DNA of 64,000 bases from Actinacidiphila yeochonensis CN732 (GCF_000745345.1 NZ_JQNR01000005.1:3224001-3288000); one strand, 5' to 3'. Shown: positions 7,682 to 17,120, counted from the first letter of the stretch. Program-made: numbers and translations. Notes: a model not told the origin generated them from the sequence alone.

Positions 7682-9442
7682 GTGACCATCCCGTACCCGA
7701 ACGACTCCGCCGCGTGGTCGCGCGCGGCCAGACGCATGCTCGCGAAGATGCTCGCCGAGTTCGCGTACGAGGAGGTGATCGCCCCCAGCCCCGACCCGGC
7801 CGCCGGCCCGGACCACTACCGCCTCGACCTCGACGCCGCCACCGTCTACCGCTTCCGGGCCCGGCGCGGCGCCTACGGCAGCTGGTACGTCGACGCCGAC
7901 AGCATCACCCCCACCGGCGATCCCCTGCACTTCCTCGTCCACGGCCACCACAGCGTCCTCGGCCTGGGCGGTGACACCACCGGGCACCTCGTACGCGAAC
8001 TCCTCGCCACCCTGCGCGCCGACGTCCGCCTCGACAGCACGGCGGTGCCCGCCGCGGACCTCGCGGACCTGGACTACGCCGAGCTCGAAGGGCACCAGAC
8101 CGGGCACCCGTGGCTGGTCGCCAACAAGGGCCGGATCGGCTTCTCGGACACCGACGCGGCCGTCTGGGCCCCCGAGACGCGGCGCCGCCACCGGCTCCCC
8201 TGGCTGGCCGTCCACCGCTCGCTCGCCGAGTACCGCGGCACCGGCGCCCTGGAGACCCCCGAGGCGCTGTACCGCCAGGAGCTCGACGCGGACGTCCTGG
8301 AGGGCTTCCAGCAGGAGCTCACCACCAGGGGACGCACCCCCGGCGACTACCTGCTGCTGCCGGTGCACCCCTGGCAGTGGGAGCAGGTCGTGGCCCCGCT
8401 CTTCGCGCCCGCCGTCGCCGACGGGTCGATCGTCCTGCTCCCCGCCGACGGTGACCTGCGGCTGCCGCAGCAGTCGATCCGGACCTTCCTGAACACCAGC
8501 GACCCGCGCCGGCACACCGTGAAGCTGCCGCTGTCGGTGCTCAACACCCTCGTCTGGCGCGGCCTGCCCACCGACCGCACGCTGGCCGCCCCCGCCGTCA
8601 CCGCCTGGGTGCACGGCATCCGCGACCACGACCGCTTCCTGCGCGACGAGACCCGGGTGGTGCTGCTGGGCGAGGTGGCGTCGGTGGCCGTCGCCCACCC
8701 CCAGTTCGACCGGCTGCCCAGCGCGCCCTACCAGTACCGCGAACTGCTCGGCTGCATCTGGCGGGAGCCCCTCGGCGCCTACCTCGACCCCGGGGAACGG
8801 CCCCGCACCCTCGCCGCGCTGCTGCACACCGACCCGGCCGGCCGGGCCTTCACCGCCGAACTCGTCGAGCGCTCCGGCCTGCCCCCCGAGGTGTGGCTGC
8901 GCCACCTCTTCACGGCCCTGCTGCCGCCCCTGCTGCACTTCCTCTACCGCTACGGCACCGTCTTCTCCCCGCACGGCGAGAACGCCATCGTGATCTTCGA
9001 CGAGCACGACATCCCCGTACGGCTGGCGGTCAAGGACTTCGTCGACGACGTCAACATCTCCGCCCACCCGCTCCCCGAGCACCGCACGATGCCCCCGCAG
9101 GTGCGCGAGGTCCTGCTCACCGAACCGCCCGAATTCCTCACCCAGTTCATCCACTCGGGCCTTTTCGTCGGTGTCTTCCGCTACCTCGCGCCGCTGTGCG
9201 AGCGGCACCTCGGCGTGCCCGAGGGCCGCTTCTGGGCCCTGGTGCGCGAGGAGATCACCCACCACCAAAAACGATTCCCCGAACTCAAGGACCGCTTCGC
9301 CCTCTTCGACCTGCTCACCCCGCGCATCACCCGGCTGTGCCTCAACCGCAACCGGCTGCACCTCGACGGCTACCGCGACCGCGCCGTCCGCCCGCACGCC
9401 GCCGTCCACGGCACCGTCCCCAACCCGCTGCACGCCCTCTGA
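7682..9442 (+). CDS. IucA/IucC family siderophore synthetase
   Basis: A second NIS synthetase (586 residues), starting at GTG 7682 behind CCGGAGGAGCC. Motifs include EGHQTGHPWLVANKGRIGF near residue 138, LPVHPWQWEQV near residue 223, HTVKLPLSVLNT and SPHGENAIVIF near residue 435, plus the C-terminal segment FALFDLLTPRITRLCLNRNRL. The NKGRxGF form differs from the KSRDG form in the upstream synthetase, so the two probably act on different acyl substrates in sequence, as IucA/IucC and RhbC/RhbF do. Spacing from the acetyltransferase is 116 bases. The locus as seen lacks a lysine/diaminopropane N-monooxygenase, a 2,4-diaminobutyrate decarboxylase, and any siderophore exporter or receptor. Confidence 0.9.
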   Translation: MTIPYPNDSAAWSRAARRMLAKMLAEFAYEEVIAPSPDPAAGPDHYRLDLDAATVYRFRARRGAYGSWYVDADSITPTGDPLHFLVHGHHSVLGLGGDTTGHLVRELLATLRADVRLDSTAVPAADLADLDYAELEGHQTGHPWLVANKGRIGFSDTDAAVWAPETRRRHRLPWLAVHRSLAEYRGTGALETPEALYRQELDADVLEGFQQELTTRGRTPGDYLLLPVHPWQWEQVVAPLFAPAVADGSIVLLPADGDLRLPQQSIRTFLNTSDPRRHTVKLPLSVLNTLVWRGLPTDRTLAAPAVTAWVHGIRDHDRFLRDETRVVLLGEVASVAVAHPQFDRLPSAPYQYRELLGCIWREPLGAYLDPGERPRTLAALLHTDPAGRAFTAELVERSGLPPEVWLRHLFTALLPPLLHFLYRYGTVFSPHGENAIVIFDEHDIPVRLAVKDFVDDVNISAHPLPEHRTMPPQVREVLLTEPPEFLTQFIHSGLFVGVFRYLAPLCERHLGVPEGRFWALVREEITHHQKRFPELKDRFALFDLLTPRITRLCLNRNRLHLDGYRDRAVRPHAAVHGTVPNPLHAL

Positions 9443-9580
9443 CGCCCGTCGGCACCCGGCGGCGCGGGCCGCCCCTCCCGGGCACCCGCGCCGCCCGCGC
9501 CCGCCGGGCCGGCGCGGACCGGCGGCACCTTCCGGAACCGGACCAGGGCTGTCGGTGGGGCACCGTAGGCTGAGAAGGCT

Positions 9581-11611
9581 ATGACTGCCACCACCCCTCC
9601 TCCGCTCCCCGACCTCCTGCACGCCGCCGTCACCGCCGTGGGCGGCGTGGAACGGGAAGGCCAGCTCGCCATGGCGCAGGCCGTAGAGGCCGCCGTCGCC
9701 GACGGGTCGCACCTGCTCGTCCAGGCCGGTACCGGCACCGGCAAGTCGCTCGGCTACCTGGTGCCCGCCCTGGCCCACGGCGAGCCCGTGGTCGTCGCGA
9801 CGGCCACGCTGGCCCTCCAGCGGCAGCTCGTCGAGCGCGACCTGCCGCGCACGGTGACCGCCCTGCGGCCGCTGCTGCGCCGTGAGCCGCAGTTCGCGAT
9901 GCTCAAGGGCCGCTCCAACTACCTGTGCCTGCACCGGTTGCACGAGGGTGTCCCGCAGGACGAGGAGGAGGGCCTCTTCGACCCCTTCGAGGCGGCCGCG
10001 CCCAGCAGCAAGCTCGGGCAGGACCTGCTGCGGCTGCGGGACTGGGCGGACGAGACGGAGACGGGCGACCGCGACGGGCTCAGCCCGGGTGTCTCGGACC
10101 GCGCCTGGAGCCAGGTGTCGGTCACCTCCCGGGAGTGCCTGGGCGCCTCCCGCTGCGCCTACGGCGCCGAGTGCTTCGCGGAGGCGGCGCGCGAGCGGGC
10201 CAAGCTCGCCGACGTCATCGTCACCAACCACGCGCTGCTCGCGATCGACGCGATCCAGGGCGCCCCCGTGCTGCCGTCCCACGAGGTGCTGGTCGTCGAC
10301 GAGGCGCACGAACTCGTCTCCAGGGTGACCGGGGTCGCGACCGGCGAGCTGACCCCGTTCGGCGTCAACCGGGCCGTCAAGCGCGCCGCCAAGCTGGTCA
10401 ACGAGAAGGCGGCGGACGCGCTGCTGACCGCCGCCGAGGGCTTCGAGCGGGTGATGGAACTCGCCCTTCCCGGCCGGCTGGAGGAGATCCCCGAGGATCT
10501 GGGGTACGTGCTGGCCGCGCTGCGGGACGCCAGCCGCCTGGTGATCACCGCCCTCGGCGACACCCGCGACAAGTCGGTGGGGGACGAGGACGCGGTGCGC
10601 AAGCAGGCCCTGGCCTCCGTCGAGCACGTCCACGAGGTGGCCGAGCGCCTCGTCCAGGGCTCGGAGTACGACGTGGTGTGGTGCGAGCGGCACGACCGGT
10701 TCGGCGCCTCGCTGAGGGTCGCCCCGCTGAGCGTGTCGGGGCTGCTGCGGGAGAAGCTCTTCGCCGAGCGGTCCGTGGTGCTCACCTCCGCCACCCTCAA
10801 GCTCGGCGGCGACTTCAACGGTGTCGGGGCGTCCCTCGGCCTGGCCCCGGAGGGCAGCACCGCCCCCGAGGGCGAGGAGGAGCTGCCGCGCTGGAAGGGC
10901 GTCGACGTGGGGTCGCCCTTCGACTACCCCCGGCAGGGCATCCTGTACGTCGCCCGGCACCTCACCCAGCCGGGGCGGGACTCCGAGCGCCGCGACATGC
11001 TGGACGAGCTGGCCGAGCTGATCGAGGCCGCGGGCGGCCGCACGCTGGGCCTGTTCTCCTCCATGCGGGGGGCGCAGGCCGCCGCCGAGGCCATGCGCGG
11101 CCGCCTGGACCACCCGGTGCTGCTGCAGGGCGAGGAGACGCTGGGCGAGCTGATCCGGACCTTCGCCGAGGACGCCCGGACCTGCCTGTTCGGCACCCTG
11201 TCGCTGTGGCAGGGGGTGGACGTTCCCGGTCCCAACTGCCAGCTGGTGGTGATGGACCGCGTTCCGTTCCCGCGGCCCGACGACCCGCTGATGAGCGCGC
11301 GTCAGAAGGCGGTCGAGGAGCGCGGCGGCAACGGGTTCATGGCCGTGGCCGCCACCCACGCCGCGCTGCTGATGGCGCAGGGCGCGGGGCGGCTGGTCCG
11401 GGCGACCGGCGACAAGGGCGTGGTGGCGGTGCTGGACCCGCGGCTGGCCACGGCCCGTTACGGCTCGTTCCTGCGGGCCTCGATGCCGGACTTCTGGTAC
11501 ACCACCGACCGCAACCAGGTCCGCAGGTCGCTCGCGGCGATCGACGAACGCGCGCGGCAGGCCGCGGCGGACACGCCGTCGGAGGCCCCGTCCGGCGCCG
11601 CGGAGGAGTAG
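9581..11611 (+). CDS. DinG/YoaA-family ATP-dependent DNA helicase
   Basis: A superfamily 2 XPD-like 5'-3' helicase of 676 residues. Walker A is AGTGTGKSLGYLVPAL near residue 48 and Walker B is the DEAH box VVDEAHELVS near residue 239. Four cysteines (YLCLH, RECLG, SRCAYG, AECFAE) between motifs Ia and II are placed as the ligands of the 4Fe-4S cluster of this family. ATNHALL-type motif IVTNHALLAID precedes the DEAH box, and the C-terminal helicase half has LFSSMRGAQAAAEAM, LWQGVDVPGP and QGAGRLVRATGDKG. The start ATG lies nine bases after TAGGCT (9566-9571), suggesting a nearly leaderless mRNA. It converges with lexA; I see no SOS box in front of it. Confidence 0.9.
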   Translation: MTATTPPPLPDLLHAAVTAVGGVEREGQLAMAQAVEAAVADGSHLLVQAGTGTGKSLGYLVPALAHGEPVVVATATLALQRQLVERDLPRTVTALRPLLRREPQFAMLKGRSNYLCLHRLHEGVPQDEEEGLFDPFEAAAPSSKLGQDLLRLRDWADETETGDRDGLSPGVSDRAWSQVSVTSRECLGASRCAYGAECFAEAARERAKLADVIVTNHALLAIDAIQGAPVLPSHEVLVVDEAHELVSRVTGVATGELTPFGVNRAVKRAAKLVNEKAADALLTAAEGFERVMELALPGRLEEIPEDLGYVLAALRDASRLVITALGDTRDKSVGDEDAVRKQALASVEHVHEVAERLVQGSEYDVVWCERHDRFGASLRVAPLSVSGLLREKLFAERSVVLTSATLKLGGDFNGVGASLGLAPEGSTAPEGEEELPRWKGVDVGSPFDYPRQGILYVARHLTQPGRDSERRDMLDELAELIEAAGGRTLGLFSSMRGAQAAAEAMRGRLDHPVLLQGEETLGELIRTFAEDARTCLFGTLSLWQGVDVPGPNCQLVVMDRVPFPRPDDPLMSARQKAVEERGGNGFMAVAATHAALLMAQGAGRLVRATGDKGVVAVLDPRLATARYGSFLRASMPDFWYTTDRNQVRRSLAAIDERARQAAADTPSEAPSGAAEE

Positions 11612-11900
11612 CGGGTGACGTGCGCGCCGCCGGTTCGCCGACCGGGCGTGGCGGCGCCGCACGGGTGATCTTGCCGTGCCCGGAAGGGCTAGGCCGCACG
11701 GGTGGCCTTGCCGTACCCCGGAGGCTCGTGCGCCCTCTCCCGGACCGGCGGGCTCGTATGAGGGGGCGCTGACGCCCGCTGCGCGCTCCTGGGCGGCTCG
11801 GGGGAGTGGTGCGGCCCCTGCGCTCGTCTCCGCGGCGTGCGGGCCGGCACAGAGCCGCACGCCGGTCGGATGACCGGATTGGCGCGCGCTCGCCTCCCGC

Positions 11901-11960
11901 GCCCACGCGTACGGCCCCGCGCCCACACGTACGGCCCCGGGCGCACGCGTACGGTCACGT
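11901..11960. repeat. Three tandem 20-bp repeats between the helicase gene and lexA
   Basis: Units 11901-11920, 11921-11940 and 11941-11960 share the core CACRCGTACGG at the same phase and are near-identical over 20 bases. The remainder of the 430-base convergent gap (11612-12042) is GC-rich. Small frames that cross the repeat give only a repetitive Arg/Pro/His/Thr peptide, and I see no gene. Confidence 0.8.
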
Positions 11961-12042
11961 GGCGCCAGGGGCCGGGAACGGGCGGGGACGGCCCTGCGGA
12001 GGAGTGCGGGCGATGCGGGCCGTCCTCGGGGGCGGGGAGCGG

Positions 12043-12822
12043 TCAGATCCGGCGCAGGACCGCCACGACCTTGCCGAGGATCGTGGCCTCGTCACCGGGG
12101 ATCGGCTGGTAGGAGGAGTTGTGCGGCAGCAGCCACACATGGCCGTTGTCCCGCTTGAAGCGCTTCACGGTGGCCTCGCCGTCGAGCATCGCCGCGACGA
12201 TGTCGCCGTTCTCGGCGACGGGCTGGCGGCGGACCGTCACCCAGTCCCCGTCGCAGATGGCCGCCTCGATCATGGAGTCGCCGACCACCTTGAGCACGAA
12301 CAGCTCGCCGTCACCGACGAGCTGACGCGGCAGCGGGAAGACGTCCTCGACCGACTCCTCGGCGAGGATCGGGCCGCCGGCGGCGATCCGCCCCACGAGC
12401 GGGACGTACGACGCCGAGGGCTTGCCCGTGGTGTCGGTGGGCTGCGGGTGGCCGGCGTCCGAGGCGCGGACCTCGTAGGCGCGCGGCCGGTGCGGGTCGC
12501 GGCGCAGGAATCCCTTGCGCTCCAGGGCCATCAACTGGTGGGCGACCGAAGAGGTGCTGGAGAGGCCGACCGCCTGACCGATCTCCCGCATGGACGGCGG
12601 GTATCCACGGCGCTGGACGGAATCCCGGATCACCTCGATGACGCGGCGCTGCCGCTCGGTGAGGCCGGAGCTGTCGGCGCGGATTCCCGGGGGGCGTCCG
12701 GGCAGTGAGCGCGCGGGCTTGGGGGTGTTCTCCTCGTCGGAGACGTCCAGCGGATCACGTGCGCCGACGGCGTCGACGCGGGCGGTCGACATCGCAGCCG
12801 CCCTCTCTGCGGTGGTGGTCAC
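12043..12822 (-). CDS. lexA: LexA repressor
   Basis: LexA represses the SOS regulon and inactivates itself by RecA-stimulated autocleavage. The 259-residue product has the winged-helix DNA-binding domain (LTERQRRVIEVIRDSVQRRGYPPSMREIGQAVGLSS region), the cleavage site Ala-Gly within GRIAAGGPIL, the catalytic serine in VVGDSMIEAAI and the catalytic lysine in GEATVKRFK. I start at GTG 12822, which has GAAAGGGG in front and gives the VTTTAER N-terminus typical of Streptomyces LexA; an ATG at 12855 is in frame but has no ribosome site. The N-terminal tail of about 50 residues before the wing domain is slightly longer than in the S. coelicolor protein as I recall it. Two SOS boxes lie upstream, indicating autoregulation. 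Confidence 0.96.
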   Translation of the reverse strand: MTTTAERAAAMSTARVDAVGARDPLDVSDEENTPKPARSLPGRPPGIRADSSGLTERQRRVIEVIRDSVQRRGYPPSMREIGQAVGLSSTSSVAHQLMALERKGFLRRDPHRPRAYEVRASDAGHPQPTDTTGKPSASYVPLVGRIAAGGPILAEESVEDVFPLPRQLVGDGELFVLKVVGDSMIEAAICDGDWVTVRRQPVAENGDIVAAMLDGEATVKRFKRDNGHVWLLPHNSSYQPIPGDEATILGKVVAVLRRI

Positions 12823-12923
12823 AGCGGCCCCTTTCGAGATGTTTCTCCACCGCATGGCTGCGGTCGGCCCGTCTCCGCGCGCGGGCAGTTAGTACAACGG
12901 TAGTGGGTTTCGAAAGGTTGCGC

Positions 12924-12938
12924 CAAACACACGTTCGA
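12924..12938 (-). promoter_or_regulatory. LexA binding site (SOS box) 1, lexA promoter
   Basis: On the minus strand this reads TCGAACGTGTGTTTG, fitting the Gram-positive CGAACNNNNGTTYG consensus. It lies about 100 bases before the lexA start, consistent with autoregulation. Confidence 0.85.
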
Positions 12939-12989
12939 GTGAATTAGCGTAAATCCGCTGACGTGATCAAGGTACCGGGTGTATTGACC

Positions 12990-13003
12990 GAATGCAGGTT
13001 CGA
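12990..13003 (-). promoter_or_regulatory. LexA binding site (SOS box) 2
   Basis: CGAATGCAGGTTCG differs from CGAACNNNNGTTCG at one position. Its centre is about 66 bases from box 1, on the far side from lexA. The lexA-nrdR interval (12823-13504) holds no gene, only these boxes and the NrdR boxes. Being in the shared divergent region, box 2 could also influence nrdR-nrdJ. Confidence 0.65.
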
Positions 13004-13327
13004 ATGACCTGGTGTCCTTTCCGGCTCGCCGACCACTCCGATGCCGCATTTCCTCCGGGTCCCCGCGAAGACCGCGGGCTCGGCGATCCGGCCGCGGGCG
13101 CTCGGTGATCCGGCCGCGGCGCGGGTGCGGCCGATGCCTCGCCGCGGCGCCGGGAGGGTCCGCGACCCGGGGTCGTGCCGTGGCGTGCGGTCCTGTGCGC
13201 CGACCCGGCCAGTGTGGCACCCTGCCCTCTGCGGCAGGGCCCCGGCCCCGCCGGGCGTACGCTCCGGTTTCGCGTGTGCGCCCTCCGTCGTGGCGACACG
13301 CGGTGCCACCCCCCTTGGTCTGAAGCC

Positions 13328-13373
13328 ACCACATCTAGTGGTTGGATAGGACCCGGCCACCACAAGTTGTGGT
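13328..13373 (+). promoter_or_regulatory. Pair of NrdR boxes upstream of nrdRJ
   Basis: Box 1 is ACCACATCTAGTGGT (13328-13342) and box 2 is the perfect palindrome ACCACAAGTTGTGGT (13359-13373). Their centres are 31 bases apart, three helical turns, which is the arrangement known for NrdR operators. They lie 130-175 bases before nrdR and imply that NrdR represses its own nrdRJ operon according to dATP/ATP levels. Confidence 0.88.
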
Positions 13374-13504
13374 CGCTAGGTGGGCCGAGTGGCACCAACG
13401 GTGCACCGATCGCCTATGCTTGGTGGCTCTCCGGGGACCAGTGGACCCCGCTGAGGTGTGTTTGCCATGCGCCCGCGCCGGGTGCGGAAGGGAAGTGGAA
13501 GGCC

Positions 13505-14014
13505 GTGCACTGCCCCTTCTGCCGACACCCCGACAGCCGGGTCGTGGACAGCCGCACCACCGACGACGGGGCGTCCATCCGCCGCCGTCGCCAGTGTCCC
13601 GACTGCGGTCGGCGCTTCACCACCGTCGAGACGGCGTCTCTGATGGTGATCAAGCGGAGCGGCGTCACCGAGCCGTTCAGCCGCACCAAGGTGATCGCGG
13701 GTGTGCGCAAGGCGTGCCAGGGCCGCCCGGTCACCGAGGACGCGCTCGCCCAGCTCGGGCAGCGCGTCGAGGAGGCCGTCCGGGCGACCGGCAGCGCCGA
13801 GCTGTCGACCCACGACGTCGGCCTGGCCATACTCGGCCCGCTCCAGGAGCTCGACCTCGTGGCCTACCTGCGCTTCGCAAGCGTGTACCGGGCCTTCGAC
13901 TCCCTGGAGGACTTCGAGCTGGCCATCAGGGAGCTGCGCGAGCAGCTCCCACCCACCACCCCGGGCGGGCTGGACGAGGACCTCGGGGTCCCGGCCCCCG
14001 TCGCCGTCGACTGA
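13505..14014 (+). CDS. nrdR: Transcriptional repressor NrdR
   Basis: NrdR is the nucleotide-sensing repressor of ribonucleotide reductase genes. The 169-residue product starts with the zinc ribbon (HCPFC near residue 2 and CPDCGRRF near residue 31) and continues with the ATP-cone domain (VIKRSGVTEPFSRTKVIAGVRKACQGRPV, then LRFASVYRAFDSLEDFELAI). GTG 13505 is chosen because the zinc ribbon begins immediately after it and GGAAGTGGAAGG lies just upstream; the frame is open further upstream without family similarity. nrdJ follows after 120 bases on the same strand, so the two are probably cotranscribed, as in other Streptomyces. Confidence 0.96.
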   Translation: MHCPFCRHPDSRVVDSRTTDDGASIRRRRQCPDCGRRFTTVETASLMVIKRSGVTEPFSRTKVIAGVRKACQGRPVTEDALAQLGQRVEEAVRATGSAELSTHDVGLAILGPLQELDLVAYLRFASVYRAFDSLEDFELAIRELREQLPPTTPGGLDEDLGVPAPVAVD

Positions 14015-14134
14015 GCGGCTCCGGGAACACGGATTTCGCCGCGGCGCCCACGGGCGCCGAGGCTGCTGGACATACATCGTGCTGCGGGAAGAACCAGGCA
14101 CATTTGGGCGTTTTCGCCCGTATAGGGAGGCGGA

Positions 14135-17014
14135 ATGACAGAGACGACGAGCGGCCCGGCACGCGGTTCTCGCACCAAGGGGTCGAAGGCGAGCAAGGGC
14201 CTGCGTATCGAGCGCATCCACACCACCCCGGGCGTGCACCCGTACGACGAAGTTGCCTGGGAGCACCGTGACGTCGTCATGACCAACTGGCGCGACGGCT
14301 CGATCAACTTCGAGCAGCGTGGCGTCGAGTTCCCCGACTTCTGGTCGGTGAACGCGGTCAACATCGTGACCAGCAAGTACTTCCGGGGCGCCGTGGGCTC
14401 CCCGCAGCGTGAGAAGAGCCTCAAGCAGCTCATCGACCGCGTCGTCCTCACCTACCGCAAGGCCGGCCAGCAGCACGGCTACTTCGCCTCCCCCGAGGAC
14501 GCCGAGGTCTTCGAGCACGAGCTGACCTACGCGCTGCTGCACCAGATCTTCAGCTTCAACTCCCCGGTGTGGTTCAACGTCGGCACGCAGCAGCCGCAGC
14601 AGGTCTCCGCCTGCTTCATCCTCTCGGTCGACGACTCCATGGAGTCGATCCTCGACTGGTACAAGGAAGAGGGGATGATCTTCAAGGGCGGTTCCGGCGC
14701 GGGTCTGAACCTCTCCCGCATCCGCTCCTCCAAGGAGCTGCTCTCCTCCGGCGGCAACGCCTCCGGGCCGGTCTCCTTCATGCGCGGCGCCGACGCCTCC
14801 GCGGGCACCATCAAGTCGGGCGGCGCCACCCGCCGCGCCGCCAAGATGGTCGTCCTGGACGTCGACCACCCGGACGTCGAGGCGTTCATCGCCACCAAGG
14901 TGACCGAGGAGGCGAAGATCCGCGCCCTGCGCGACGCGGGCTTCGACATGGACCTCGGCGGCGACGACATCACCTCCGTCCAGTACCAGAACGCCAACAA
15001 CTCCGTCCGGGTGAACGACGAGTTCATGAGGGCGTACGAGAAGGGCGACCAGTTCGGGCTGCGGTCCCGGATGACCGGTGAGGTCATCGAGACCACCGAC
15101 GCCAAGGGGCTCTTCCGCAAGCTGGCCGAGGCCGCCTGGGCCTGTGCCGACCCCGGCATCCAGTACGACGATACGATCAACCACTGGCACACCTCGCCGG
15201 AGACCGGCCGGATCACCGCCTCCAACCCGTGCAGCGAGTACATGCACCTGGACAACTCCAGCTGCAACCTGGCCTCGCTGAACCTGCTGAAGTTCCTCCG
15301 GAACGACGAGAGCGGCGTCCAGTCCTTCGACGCCGAGCGCTTCGCCAAGGTGGTGGAGCTGGTCATCACCGCGATGGACATCTCCATCTGCTTCGCCGAC
15401 TTCCCGACCGAGAAGATCGGCGAGACCACCCGCGCCTTCCGGCAGCTGGGCATCGGCTACGCCAACCTGGGCGCCCTGCTCATGGCCACCGGCCACGCCT
15501 ACGACTCCGACGGCGGCCGCGCCCTGGCCGGTGCCATCACCTCCCTGATGACGGGCACCTCCTACCGCCGGTCCGCCGAGCTCGCCGCCGCGGTGGGCCC
15601 GTACGACGGCTACGCCCGCAACGCCGAGGCGCACCAGCGCGTCATGCGTCAGCACTCCGACGCCAACGCCGTCGCCCCGCGGGCGGACGACCTCGACACC
15701 CCGGTGTGGGCGGCTGCCACCGAGGCGTGGCAGGACGTCCTGCGGCTGGGCGAGAAGGACGGCTTCCGCAACGCGCAGGCCTCCGTCCTGGCGCCGACCG
15801 GCACCATCGGCCTGATGATGGACTGCGACACTACGGGCGTCGAGCCCGACCTCGCCCTGGTCAAGTTCAAGAAGCTGGTCGGCGGCGGCTCCATGCAGAT
15901 CGTGAACAACACGGTCCCCACGGCGCTCAAGCGGCTCGGCTACCAGCAGGAGCAGGTCGAGGCGATCGTCGCCCACATCGCCGAGCACGGCAACGTGGTC
16001 GACGCCCCGAGCCTCAAGCAGGAGCACTACGAGGTCTTCGACTGCGCCATGGGCGAGCGGGCGATCTCCGCGATGGGCCACGTGCGGATGATGGCGGCCA
16101 TCCAGCCGTTCCTGTCCGGCGCGATCTCCAAGACGGTCAACCTGCCGGAGACGGCCACCGTCGAGGAGGTCGAGGAGGTCTACTACGAGGGCTGGAAGCT
16201 CGGCCTGAAGGCGCTGGCGATCTACCGCGACAACTGCAAGGTCGGCCAGCCGCTGTCCGCCAAGAAGAAGGACGACGCGAAGGCCGAGACGGCCGCCGAG
16301 GCCCCCGCGGCCGCGGTGGAGAAGGTCGTCGAGTACCGTCCGGTCCGCCGCCGGCTGCCCAAGGGCCGCCCGGGCATCACCACGTCCTTCACCGTCGGCG
16401 GTGCCGAGGGCTACATGACGGCCAACTCCTACCCGGACGACGGGCTGGGCGAGGTCTTCCTGAAGATGTCCAAGCAGGGTTCCACCCTCGCGGGCATGAT
16501 GGACGCCTTCTCCATCGCCGTCTCGGTCGGCATGCAGTACGGCGTGCCGCTGGAGACGTACGTCTCGAAGTTCACCAACATGCGCTTCGAGCCGGCCGGC
16601 CTGACGGACGACCCGGACGTGCGGATGGCGCAGTCCATCGTGGACTACATCTTCCGTCGCCTGGCGCTGGACTTCCTGCCCTTCGAGACGCGCTCGGCGC
16701 TCGGCATCCACTCCGCCGAGGAGCGCCAGCGCCACCTGGACACCGGGTCCTACGAGGCGTCCGACGAGGACATGGACGTCGAGGGCCTGGCCCAGTCCGC
16801 GCCGCGGCAGCCGGAGGCGCCCAAGCCGCTGACGGTGGCCGAGCCGGCCGCCGCCCCGGCGCCGAAGGAGGCCCACAACTCGACGGAGCTGCTGGAGATC
16901 CAGCTCGGCCTGAACGCCGACGCCCCGCTGTGCTTCTCCTGCGGCACCAAGATGCGCCGTGCGGGCAGCTGCTACCTCTGCGAGGGCTGCGGCTCGACCA
17001 GCGGCTGCAGCTGA
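14135..17014 (+). CDS. nrdJ: Adenosylcobalamin-dependent ribonucleotide reductase NrdJ
   Basis: Class II ribonucleotide reductase, 959 residues, which reduces ribonucleotides to deoxyribonucleotides using coenzyme B12 in place of a diferric subunit. Diagnostic segments are SPVWFNVG, GGSGAGLNLSRIRSSKE, the NPCSEYMHLDNSSCNLAS active-site region near residue 365 (N-C-E radical triad and cysteine), LAPTGTIGLMMDCDTTG, and the Cys-rich C-terminus (CFSCGTKM..CYLCEGCGSTSGC) that recycles the active-site disulfide. A Lys/Ala-rich linker near residue 710 precedes the C-terminal TSCPD-type domain. GGGAGG lies before ATG 14135. A perfect palindromic hairpin follows the stop. Confidence 0.97.
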   Translation: MTETTSGPARGSRTKGSKASKGLRIERIHTTPGVHPYDEVAWEHRDVVMTNWRDGSINFEQRGVEFPDFWSVNAVNIVTSKYFRGAVGSPQREKSLKQLIDRVVLTYRKAGQQHGYFASPEDAEVFEHELTYALLHQIFSFNSPVWFNVGTQQPQQVSACFILSVDDSMESILDWYKEEGMIFKGGSGAGLNLSRIRSSKELLSSGGNASGPVSFMRGADASAGTIKSGGATRRAAKMVVLDVDHPDVEAFIATKVTEEAKIRALRDAGFDMDLGGDDITSVQYQNANNSVRVNDEFMRAYEKGDQFGLRSRMTGEVIETTDAKGLFRKLAEAAWACADPGIQYDDTINHWHTSPETGRITASNPCSEYMHLDNSSCNLASLNLLKFLRNDESGVQSFDAERFAKVVELVITAMDISICFADFPTEKIGETTRAFRQLGIGYANLGALLMATGHAYDSDGGRALAGAITSLMTGTSYRRSAELAAAVGPYDGYARNAEAHQRVMRQHSDANAVAPRADDLDTPVWAAATEAWQDVLRLGEKDGFRNAQASVLAPTGTIGLMMDCDTTGVEPDLALVKFKKLVGGGSMQIVNNTVPTALKRLGYQQEQVEAIVAHIAEHGNVVDAPSLKQEHYEVFDCAMGERAISAMGHVRMMAAIQPFLSGAISKTVNLPETATVEEVEEVYYEGWKLGLKALAIYRDNCKVGQPLSAKKKDDAKAETAAEAPAAAVEKVVEYRPVRRRLPKGRPGITTSFTVGGAEGYMTANSYPDDGLGEVFLKMSKQGSTLAGMMDAFSIAVSVGMQYGVPLETYVSKFTNMRFEPAGLTDDPDVRMAQSIVDYIFRRLALDFLPFETRSALGIHSAEERQRHLDTGSYEASDEDMDVEGLAQSAPRQPEAPKPLTVAEPAAAPAPKEAHNSTELLEIQLGLNADAPLCFSCGTKMRRAGSCYLCEGCGSTSGCS

Positions 17015-17120
17015 GCTCCCCACCCGGCCGTACCGCCGGGTGAGTGAGCCGCGCCACCGGCGCACGAGGCGGCCGAGGCGGACCTGAGAAGGTGCCGTCG
17101 AGGGACGCGTCCAGCGCCTG

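Noticed and set aside
12990..13010. GGTTCGAAT resembles a tRNA T-loop
   Set aside because: No acceptor, D or anticodon arms can be formed around it; it fits an SOS box better.
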